Of a DNA stretch of 64,000 nucleotides, positions 56,511 through 64,000 are shown in pieces. Origin of the DNA: Liopterus haemorrhoidalis. Lineage: Eukaryota > Arthropoda > Insecta > Coleoptera > Dytiscidae. The position numbers and the translations under genes were made by a program. Positions within the stretch are counted from its first letter, which is position 1, and the number at the start of each line of letters is the position of its first letter. Location of the stretch: NCBI GenBank assembly GCA_963971575.1, contig OZ020612.1, forward strand, positions 70,925,869 through 70,989,868, read 5' to 3'. The notes beneath the pieces were generated by a model that was not told the DNA's origin, ran no database searches, and saw nothing but the letters and a program-made list of their open reading frames with translations.

Positions 56511-56763
56511 CAACAAAATCAAAAACCCGAAAAAAATTCAAAATTTTCGTTTTATCAAAAAATGACTCTAATAAAAGTTGTTAGTTATTGATTTATAGCA
56601 ACTTTTGTTAAATACATTTTTTCAAAATATTATTTTGTTAAACCGCAAAAATCTTAAAATCGACACGGGTAAACTCCCATTTCTAGTTAACCGATTTTTA
56701 TCAAAAGTTTAAATATGAAGTTTCATAAAAATCCTTTTAGCCGAATTTGCTCTTCACGTGTAC
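56511..56763. other. AT-rich sequence, no gene
   Basis: AAAAGTTGTTAGTTATTG (56574) with AGCAACTTTTG repeats the stem seen at 46158. Nothing else. Confidence 0.45.
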
Positions 56764-57056
56764 ACAGACAGACGGACAGACAGACAGGCTGACGGACAGA
56801 CGGACAGACAGACAGATTGACGGATTGACGGACAGACGGACAGACAGACAGACGAACAGACAGACGGACAGACAGACGGACAGACCGACAGACAGAAAGA
56901 CGGACAGCCGGATAGACAGACCGACAGACATCATGTTAAAAATAATCAAAAAGTTATGCAGCGACCTCAATTCGTGGAGATCCATCGAAATCTCGAAATG
57001 TCAAAATCGGTATGATCGCAATACCTCCCTTATATACGTTGGCGGTCGGTAAAAAT
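56764..57056 (+). repeat. GACA/GACG array and conserved retroelement end
   Basis: About 170 bp of GACAGACGGACAGAC-type repeats, then ATCATGTTAAAAATA, GATCCATCGAAATCTCG, ATCGGTATGATC and ACCTCCCTTATAT, the same end as at 34545-34675. Its complement reads as Cys-Leu-Ser repeats; not a gene. Confidence 0.9.
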
Positions 57057-57084
57057 AATGGACATACAGCTTTAGAAAATAAAC

Positions 57085-57240
57085 TTACCAAGTTCAGGAG
57101 AGCTATTTTGCAAATTCCTTCGCCGACAGCATCCCCCTCTACTTCTAGGGCCGATTAAATTCGGAAAAAATAAATGGAAACACTGATTCTTTAGTTTAAG
57201 GTCTTCTCGGACCATTCAAGATCAGCTGCAACAGCAAAAA
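57085..57240. repeat. Dispersed repeat, copy 2
   Basis: Matches 42410-42650 (ACTTACCAAGTTCAGGAGAG, CCGATTAAATTCGG, GGTCTTCTCGGACCA) without its 88-bp internal segment. Confidence 0.85.
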
Positions 57241-57548
57241 ATATTTAATAACAAGAATAAATAATTATATGTATATGGGCTTGTAGATTATACCGACGAA
57301 ACCCTAACAATGTCCAAAATATTTTTTAAAACCATTCATTTTTGTGTAAGTGTATGTGTGTGTGTGTGTGTGTGTATTTTTTTTCTTCTTAACTTTTCAT
57401 ATTTTTTTCGTATTTTTTTCATATTTTTTTTCAAAAATTGTATCATTTTGTTACTTCTAAACACAAAAATTCAATATTTTTTTATAGCAGAAATATAAAA
57501 AAAAGACGTTAAAAATCTGTTTTTATATCAATGCATAATTTTCTAGTT
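57241..57548. repeat. AT-rich sequence with (TG)n
   Basis: (TG)n at about 57354-57375, followed by T-rich DNA. 57300-57330 resembles 56190-56220 (CCAAAATA...TTTTTAAAACCATT). No gene. Confidence 0.6.
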
Positions 57549-57833
57549 CAGTGTTTCTCAACAGGTGGTCCGCAGACCATCAGTGGTCCCCAGAAAAATT
57601 TAGTGGTCCGCGAAAGTTTTTATATATGTTTTTTGCAGTATTTTTGTTATTTTTTACGCAAATTTTTTATGTAAATAATTTATATTTTGTTTATTTTCTG
57701 TAAACTTTCTGTGATTTTCTACAAATAAAATAAAAGTATTTAGTAGCACATTAAATATATTTGTTTTCTTGCAAAAACTGAACCAACAATTATTATTAGT
57801 GGTCCGCGGTGCGTTTTTGGTTGAGAAACACTG
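57549..57833. mobile_element. hAT-type element, 285 bp
   Basis: Starts CAGTGTTTCTCAACAGG and ends TTGAGAAACACTG. TSD TTCTAGTT / TTCTAGTG (7 of 8). GTGGTCCGC words lie near both ends. No coding capacity. Confidence 0.92.
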
Positions 57834-58455
57834 TTCTAGTGTTTACGTGGGTTACTTTTTTCACATTTTTTTTTAAAATCAATTTTGGGGCACGTGTGTA
57901 TAGGCTGTTTCAAACGTTAAGCGGAACTAAATGGCATTTTTATTTTTATTTTGAATTCCACATTTGCGAGGGCAAGAATATAAAAATATTTCAGTAAAAA
58001 TACTGTTTGTTTTTACATCAAAGCTGTGTTCAAAGTTTTTTCATACGTGTGTGTGTCTTATTGTTTTCTCATATTTTTTCAAAAATTAAATACATTTTGG
58101 TGTACGTGTGTAAGTGTGCGAATCTATTTTTTTTTTTTGTTCTTTCCAGATTTCACATTTCAAAGTTTTTTAAAGCAAAAATATAAAGAAAAACGTAAAA
58201 ATGTAGTCTGTTTTTATATCAATACTCATTTTTCGTGTGTCTTATTGTTTTTTCATATTTTTTCAAAAATTAAATCAATTTTGGTGTACGTGTGTAAGTG
58301 TGCGAATTTAATTTTTTTTTGTTTGCAAAGTTAATTTAGTCTTTTATAAACATCAGAATTCAACATTTTTTATAGCAAAAATATAAAGACAGCTCAGTAA
58401 AAATACTGCCTGTTCTTATATTATCGCCACATTTTTTCTTATAGTTACAAAATAT
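57834..58455. repeat. Degenerate tandem units with GTGTACGTGTG words
   Basis: TTTTTTCAAAAATTAAAT...TTTGGTGTACGTGTGTAAG occurs near 58075 and 58260, and TTTTGGGGCACGTGTG near 57885. T-rich; open frames are Phe-rich and not credible. Confidence 0.6.
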
Positions 58456-58459
58456 AAAA

Positions 58460-58530
58460 TACTCAACAAATTGTTGATGCCTTACCACCGTAGGCCCAGA
58501 GATCTGGGTCTACGTCCACTCACAACTTGA
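58460..58530. repeat. Structured repeat with stem-loop, copy c
   Basis: 58490-58513 forms GTAGGCCCAGA / TCTGGGTCTAC, with TCAACAA / TTGTTGA just upstream. The downstream CCTCCAGCG part is missing. Confidence 0.75.
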
Positions 58531-58534
58531 TTTT

Positions 58535-58760
58535 TTCCAAATTTCAGAATTTTTCCTTTTTAGTATAAAAAAATGTATATGCATGCCAAATTTCATCTCT
58601 CTTGGTCCAGTCATTTGACTATAATTTCTAGTTTCCAAATTTCAGAATTTTTCCTTTTCAGTATAAAAAATGTATATGTACGCCAAATTTCAGCTCTCTT
58701 AGTTCAATCATTTGACTAAAATTTCTAGCGTATAGGTACAGATGTCTAAGGTTTTCTCGA
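58535..58760 (+). repeat. 97-bp direct repeat with retroelement tail motif
   Basis: TTTCCAAATTTCAGAATTTT, GCCAAATTTCA(T/G)CTCTCTT and ATTTGACTA(T/A)AATTTCTAG occur twice, about 97 bp apart (58535 and 58632). Confidence 0.85.
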
Positions 58761-58827
58761 TTTTACCTAAAAAAGAATAAAAAAAGTTACAAATTATAAT
58801 ACGTTAAACGCATAGAAAAATTTCTTG

Positions 58828-59082
58828 GTCAAATATTGGTCAAAATAGATCTTATTATAATATGTTTTCTGTAAATTATTTGCTGTTGAATAAAAATAAT
58901 TAAATATTTAATAATTATTGTTTAGTTATGTCAATAACTAGTTAAATAACAACAAATAAAAAGACTTTACCATGTAGGATTTTTATTAAATGAGTTATTT
59001 GAATAAAAACGAAAAGTTGGGGGATGTAAAGTTAATGACAAAATTGTTTCGCGGACCCCTGGTGTTTTAAGAACCGCTGCCT
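58828..59082 (-). mobile_element. Partial inverted copy of hAT element 44177
   Basis: From TTGGTCAAATATTGGTCAAA to GCGGACCCCTGGTG and AAGAACCGCTG it matches the reverse complement of about 44177-44425. The other half is missing. Confidence 0.85.
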
Positions 59083-59857
59083 TATCAGGTAAATAGTTCA
59101 CAATTACAAATTTCTAATTCAATTGTTAAGAAAAATAATTAAAAATGTATAAAAATGCAAAAAAAAACACACCAATTTTTCCAGTTTGTAACTGATGGAT
59201 TTTTGATTTTTTTCTCTACAGCCTGAAACAATTAGAAAAAAATATTTAAATATTTTTCCCAATTATTTCTATTTTCAATTAAAAAAAAACAATCAATAAT
59301 AATAAATACTAATGAATATATAGAACTACATACCTTTTTTATTCCAATTTCTGAATTCCCAAACATTTTTGTATAACTTTTATTATAACTGCGTAACAAA
59401 ATTTAACAAAAAAGACCATGACAAATTTTTCAAAGTCCAAAAAACAGTGTTAATTTTCAGATTTTTTAAATTTTTTTCACTTCAGTATTAATATCTTGAT
59501 TATTACTATAGTTTAACACTACCACTGGCACTAATAGCCCAAGATGCTACCCCAAAATTCCCCAATTGCCCAACATAGATCTACCCTATGACACAGTATA
59601 ATGCTAAATGACCGAAATGACCTTATGACTTGCAAAAACTCGCAGGTGTCCATAGAACATTCGTTCATTAATATTGTCTCTAATCTTGTTAATCCTTGAT
59701 AAGAAAATTCCAATGCATTTTATGTAAGAAATTTGCGTCTAAATATTTAATGAGGAAGTTATATAATAAAAATTGTATTAAATTTAATAAATAATATTAA
59801 AATCAAATAATTTGAACTTTGATAAAAATAATTTAACATTTTAAAACGTTAAATTAA
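59083..59857. other. AT-rich sequence, no gene
   Basis: No convincing repeat or gene. A short open frame on the minus strand (59531-59713) has no recognisable motif. Confidence 0.4.
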
Positions 59858-60255
59858 ATGAGTCACTAATAGCCCAAAGTGCATTTTTCTGGTTAAAAAT
59901 TAATTTAACAATTTAAATCTATAAATTAAATATTTAACATGAGGCACTAGTAGCCTAAAATGCATTTTTTAAACCACATGCGAAGTATTATAGTGGATAT
60001 TGGGCGCTAGTAGCCTTAGATGGAATATTATCAAATATTTCACTTGAGCATTCAAGCGCTAATAGTCTTAGATGCTGTTCAAATGTGTAAGTATCAAAAA
60101 TTTCATTTTTTAAACCACATGTAGAATTTGTATTATGAATATTGGGCGCTAGTAGCCTTAAATGGAATATTATTACATATTTTACTTGAGCATTCAAGCG
60201 CTAATAGCCTTAGATGCTTCTGAAATGTGCTAGGATCGCAAAATCAATGTTTAAA
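59858..60255. repeat. 142-bp tandem repeat, about 2.5 units
   Basis: TGGGCGCTAGTAGCCTTA occurs at 60001 and 60143 with GAGCATTCAAGCGCTAATAG following each. Partial older units GGCACTAGTAGCC (59942) and GTCACTAATAGCCC (59861). Confidence 0.88.
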
Positions 60256-60281
60256 CCACATGGGGAGTTTGTATTGTATGA

Positions 60282-60390
60282 CAGAAAGACGGACGGACAG
60301 ATAGACAGACAGACAGACCGACCGACAGACAGACAGACCGACAGATGGACAGACAGACAGTCAGACAGACAGACAGACAGACAGACATAA
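60282..60390. repeat. GACA/GACC microsatellite
   Basis: GACAGAAAGACGGACGG through GACAGACAGACAT, degenerate at the left and purer at the right. Confidence 0.93.
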
Positions 60391-60509
60391 TAACCAACCC
60401 AAAAAACGTGTAGAAAAACGTGTCAGTCGTGTGTATGCGTTCGTTTCATTTCCAGGGACACAATTACAAAAATTACATTCCCTTTTAATGTATCGAAAAT
60501 ATAACGCAC

Positions 60510-60850
60510 ATCACCGCATTTGATCGTAGTACAACCGTCGCTCACCTGCATGGCGCTGCACTTGATCGTAGTTCGCCCGTCGCCCACCTGCACAGCGCCA
60601 CACTTGATCGTAGTTCACCCATCGCTCACTTAAAGTGCGGCGCTGTGCAGGTGAGCGACGGGTGAACTACGATCAAGTGTGGCGCTGTGCAGGTGGGTGA
60701 CGGGCGAACTACGATCAAGTGCAGCGCCATGCAGGTGAGCGACAGTTGTACTACGATCAAGTACGGCGTTGTGCAGGTGGGCGGCAGGTGAACTACGATC
60801 AAGTGTAGCGCTGTGCTGGTGAGCGACGGGTGAACTACGATCAAATGTGT
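60510..60850. repeat. 42-bp minisatellite in head-to-head arms
   Basis: TTGATCGTAGT orientation to about 60628 (3 copies), then CGATCAA orientation from about 60665 (5 copies), meeting at CACTTAAAGTG. An inverted junction of two minisatellite blocks. Confidence 0.93.
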
Positions 60851-61271
60851 TATATTTTCGATATACAAAAAGGGAATGTAATTTTTGTAATTGTGTCCCT
60901 GGAAACGAAACGAACGCATCCACACGACTGACACATTTTTCTACACGTCATTGTTTACACACTTGTCAAAAATTCCTCACTTACCTTAAGATAAATAATT
61001 AATTACGTAAATAAACATTTTATCGTGTGACTTGCATGCAGCGATAAGTTCGCCTGAACAATCCATACTTATGCACATGCGATAAAAATGTCAAAGTTTC
61101 AAGTAGGTTAGTTTAAAATGTCAGAAATTAGTAAATTATCTCTGATCTTAATATACCTCGAACTCATACTTATTAACTGTTTGTAGGAAAAGAACTGACA
61201 AAAAACAAACAATTTCAAAACAAACCAAACACATTTCAGGGTTTTTTTAGATATTTAATAAGTGTAAGAAG

Positions 61272-61491
61272 CAGTGGCGCAGCCAGGATTTTTTTTTTGG
61301 AAGGGGCCCGGAAGGTAAAATGATTTAAATTATGAATAATGTTCTCACTTTTCAAACACCAGTGACGACCTAAAAAAAAAGGTCCTTATCTTTATTTTTA
61401 AATATAAAGCACAGCATTTATTTACATAAAAGATTTTCCTCTTTCTTTAGGGGGGGGGGGGGGCTACCGCCTCTTCTTGGCTACGCCACTG
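61272..61491. mobile_element. hAT-type MITE (CAGTGGCG), 220 bp
   Basis: Ends CAGTGGCGCAGCCAGG / GGCTACGCCACTG with TSD GTAAGAAG at 61264-61271 and 61492-61499. Fourth arm carrying this ancestral insertion. Confidence 0.93.
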
Positions 61492-61905
61492 GTAAGAAGT
61501 CAACAGAAAGCTGGATGTCTAAGGCAATTTTTTATCAACAGATTTTTGATAATCATTTTTATTCGATATTTGAGTACTCACTAAGAGCTTCCATTTAATT
61601 TGTTTAAAATAAATTTAAATAATTTGCCAATATTACGTCATTAGAAAATATAAATTAAAAAATCCTAGCGAGTTTTTTCTGCACGCCTAATGATCGAATT
61701 TATGAGTGCAAGCTCCTTAAGAAGGAGATTCGTTCTCATCTGTTAATAATTTTTTATTATATTTTTAATATGAAAAAAGATATACACTACCTTAGTCATA
61801 AATACAAAAAATCCATAATTTTATTAGCCATAATTTAGCCATGAATTAAATAAATAATTAATTTTGTCAAAAAAACAAAAACTGCAATATTTTCCAAAAC
61901 CGAAA

Positions 61906-62449
61906 TAGGATCAAAAATTCCTTCCGTACGTTTCCGGCTCAGATCAATGTACATTACTTATAATTTTTTCAGATTTTTACTTTAACCCCCTTGGGTAAAA
62001 AGGGGCGGGACAAGAACATTTTTGTCATTTTATTGACTAAAATCGTGTTAGAAGAAACAAATTTAAAAAAACTACTTTTCGTTCCTCAAAATACGTTTTA
62101 AGAGCTTTCTTTTGATACCACACAATAAATTTTTTTAAATAATTATTTTTTTCAACGCCACAAAAAAATCAATATTTTTCGAAAAACAAATCTCATCAAA
62201 AATTCCTGTTGAACTATTCCGGTTACCATCAATGGACATTTATTTCAGATTTTTAGATCAACCCATCTGGAAGGTAGGGACAAATCCCATAAAAAAAATT
62301 GGTTTTTCTAAAATAAAAATTTGCTTGCCTATCCCCGCATTAAGAGGTTTCATTTGATAACCCACTCACAATTAAAAAATATATATTTTATACATATTAT
62401 TCATTTAATACATATTTGTTTATATTTACCTGGGGATGTCAAAGAGTTG
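61906..62449. other. AT-rich sequence, no gene
   Basis: ATCAAAAATTCCTTCCGTACG...TACATTACTT (61911-61955) and ATCAAAAATTCCTGTTGAAC...GGACATTTATTTCAG (62196-62250) form a diverged direct repeat about 285 bp apart. No coding signal. Confidence 0.5.
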
Positions 62450-62575
62450 TATAAGCATGCCAAATTTCAACATTCTATGTTAAGGCGTTTGGCTACAATT
62501 TCTACCGTACAGACAGACACACAAGTGACGTTATAAGGGTTTTTTGGTGGTCATACCTACAAAACCCTGAATGAA
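62450..62575 (+). repeat. Non-LTR retroelement tail motif
   Basis: CATGCCAAATTTCAACATTC, GCGTTTGGCTACAATTTCTA, CCGTACAGACAGACAC, ATAAGGGTTTTTTGG and CATACCTACAAAACCC, the clearest copy of this tail in the window. Confidence 0.7.
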
Positions 62576-62589
62576 AATGCCTCAAATAT

Positions 62590-62960
62590 ATGCAGTCAAC
62601 CTTAGTAAATTAACGTCCGTTTCAAATAAAAATGCTCTGTTGAAATGTTTTTCGCGAACGAACTGCAAACTTCCTCTGGGTGAGGTGACGTACGTCAGTG
62701 TGTCCAATAAGCTGTAGGGCCCGGTCTTTCCACCTTCAGGTGAACCTCTAGCCGACCGTCTGACAGTTGAGGTTATGTGATACTTTCTATGCTGAACAGA
62801 TGTCATCCCGTCTCTCATTACAAATTTATCTGACGGATAATGAGACTGACGTATTGAATTCACCGATTGTTTATGACATTTATGCAGTTCCAGATAACCT
62901 TATCTGTCAGACAGTTACCTAGAGGTTTACCTGAAGGTGGAGAGACTCGGCCTCAATAAA
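62590..62960. mobile_element. Short inverted-repeat element
   Basis: Arms GGTCTTTCCACCTTCAGGTG...CTGACAG (about 62720-62775) and CTGTCAGACAG...CCTGAAGGTGGAGAGAC (about 62895-62950) pair over about 55 bp. A related flank, AGTAAATTAACGTCC...TTCAAATAA, occurs at 62594-62632 and again at 63200-63240. A 93-codon open frame across the loop includes the arms and is not taken as a gene. Confidence 0.65.
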
Positions 62961-63599
62961 TTATTATTTTGAAAGTATCTTACCGAAGACTGCTGGTCCA
63001 TCCAGGTCAATCGTAGGTCTCCACAGCTCCAAATCAGTGTCGTGTAGCATTTTTGAGTACTAGTGCCTTCAGGAGATACCTAAAAAATAAAAATAAATTA
63101 CAAAATTTTGTCAGCTTGAACTTACAATTTGATTTAAAAAATGTCGTATAAAAAAAGTATAAAAAATTGAATTGAAAATGTATACTAAAAATTTATCCAG
63201 TCAGCCTTAGTAAATTAACGTCCAGTTCAAATAAGAATGCAGTAGTAAACGCTGCAAAACGAAAACGACTTACAGCAAATACTATATATATAAAATGAAT
63301 TCTTTGAAAATTTAAATAAATAAGACGGCAACAATTAGGTTATCGACACAAATTCCATACAAAGGAAATTTAGAGTTTGAAATATTAATTTTTAAGAATT
63401 ATATAAAATATTTAAAAATGGTTTAAAAACCCAAACACAATCATTATTTCACCAGAATTAATGTCTGTAATAAATAATGTAACGATTATTTTGACAAGTA
63501 TTGTTAAGTGTAATCTTGTCTGCGCGCTTAGCCAATCAAAATCAGGCTAAAATAGCTCATATGTCCTTAGACAATGCATTCTTAATTGAAATAGACTAC
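62961..63599. other. No recognised gene
   Basis: Mostly AT-rich. 63200-63240 is the direct repeat noted above. No other structure identified. Confidence 0.4.
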
Positions 63600-63770
63600 A
63601 GAAACATTTCTACTTAACGATTTTACACGGCTGTTTTCGATCTCCGATGTCCTTTTGGATCTTGTCCCGTTTCGTCCTCGTCCTGGTTGATTCCTTATCC
63701 TGGTTGGCTCCTGTCCTAATTGGTTCCTTTATTCCAGTTGGTCCTTATCCAAGTCCTTTGGGATCTACAA
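63600..63770. repeat. Degenerate TCCTGGTTGGCTCC repeat
   Basis: CGTCCTGGTTGATTCCTTAT, CCTGGTTGGCTCCTG, CCTAATTGGTTCCTTTAT and CCAGTTGGTCCTTATCC form four degenerate units of about 17-22 bp. Confidence 0.75.
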
Positions 63771-63825
63771 ATAATTAAAATTCATTAAAAATAAATAAAT
63801 AAAAATAATAGGTTCCAAACGCCTA

Positions 63826-64000
63826 GTAGCGGCGTATAAGGGGCAGAGAAGGTAAGCTCTCAGTTTCTAGACCGTCGGCCATAGATATGAAAGTCAAATA
63901 AAAAAAATAATTGTAAAACTATAGCCAGTTTTTTTGGTTTAAACGGAACTAGATTATGAATTATAGTAACTTTTACCGTTTAAGTGAGGCTTTTAATCAT
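63826..64000. repeat. Fragments of R2 and of the 35.1-kb repeat
   Basis: TCAGTTTCTAGACCGTCGGC and CATAGATATGAAAGTCA match R2 at 31096 and 40077. GGTTTAAACGGAACTAGATT...AAGTGAGG resembles 35100-35155. The window ends inside it. Confidence 0.6.

Larger units (their letters stand above)
60405..61905. repeat. Foldback element, fourth copy, with palindromic core
   Basis: A short left arm (60405-60630: ACGTGTAGAAAAACG...minisatellite) is the inverted copy of the start of the long right arm (60634-61905). The centre lies at about 60631 within the minisatellite. The right arm continues through the TTACGTAATTAA-like segment, the hAT MITE and CTTAGTCATAAATACAAA to about 61905. It lacks both AGGTGTGTTCG MITEs. 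Confidence 0.88.

Noticed and set aside
62582..62863. 93-codon open frame on the minus strand
   Set aside because: Spans the inverted repeats of a short element and has no recognisable motif.

Overview
This is a eukaryotic, almost certainly animal and probably arthropod, repeat-rich region with no intact single-copy gene. Base composition is strongly AT-rich. The readable content is tandem satellites, hAT, piggyBac and PIF/Harbinger-type DNA transposon remnants with recognisable target-site duplications (TSDs), tRNA-derived SINE copies, non-LTR retroelement tails ending in CAGA repeats, and two copies of an unidentified gene fragment. The assignment to arthropods is an inference from this mix. 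No rRNA, functional tRNA, bacterial operon, CRISPR array or virus was seen.

Layout. 1-13924 is a homogeneous array of 21 complete monomers of about 659 bp plus a partial one. 13921-23650 is a foldback-like structure: two inverted arms (13921-16020 and about 21930-23650) each carry a GC-rich 42-bp minisatellite at the inner end and the same old hAT MITE. Between them lie two truncated piggyBac transposase copies, a 184-bp tandem repeat and a roughly 1-kb module called R1 here. 23676-24119 is a hairpin whose outer arms are satellite-like, fused to the gene fragment. The series R1 / 42-bp minisatellite / arm / gene fragment is then repeated in tandem to about 29.8 kb. 30-42 kb holds a duplicated 1.2-kb module (R2), a roughly 170-bp retroposon-like family, pyrimidine tracts, SINEs, retroelement tails and a dead hAT transposase. 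43-45 kb has two well-delimited hAT elements. 46.4-47.15 kb is a diverged single copy, inverted, of the sequence that forms the left satellite. 47.5-55.66 kb is a second tandem array (about 490-bp units, then a 2.2-2.3-kb higher-order unit) with a conserved palindromic hairpin in every unit. 55.7-64 kb holds SINE, hAT, retroelement tails, microsatellites, another foldback arm (60405-61905) and a short inverted-repeat element.

Main themes. (1) One roughly 150-bp building block, recognised by a core like GCGGTTTGAATTTTTG or its complement, underlies the left satellite, R1, R2, the diverged copy at 46.4 kb and the right array, so most of the window is one repeat family amplified in different ways. 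(2) Nested insertions with TSDs, and empty sites in paralogous copies, allow a relative chronology. (3) Several repeats keep palindromes or paired stems: a flipped hairpin between R2 and the right array, and a stem with changing base pairs in three dispersed copies. All calls are from reading the sequence; no database search was possible.
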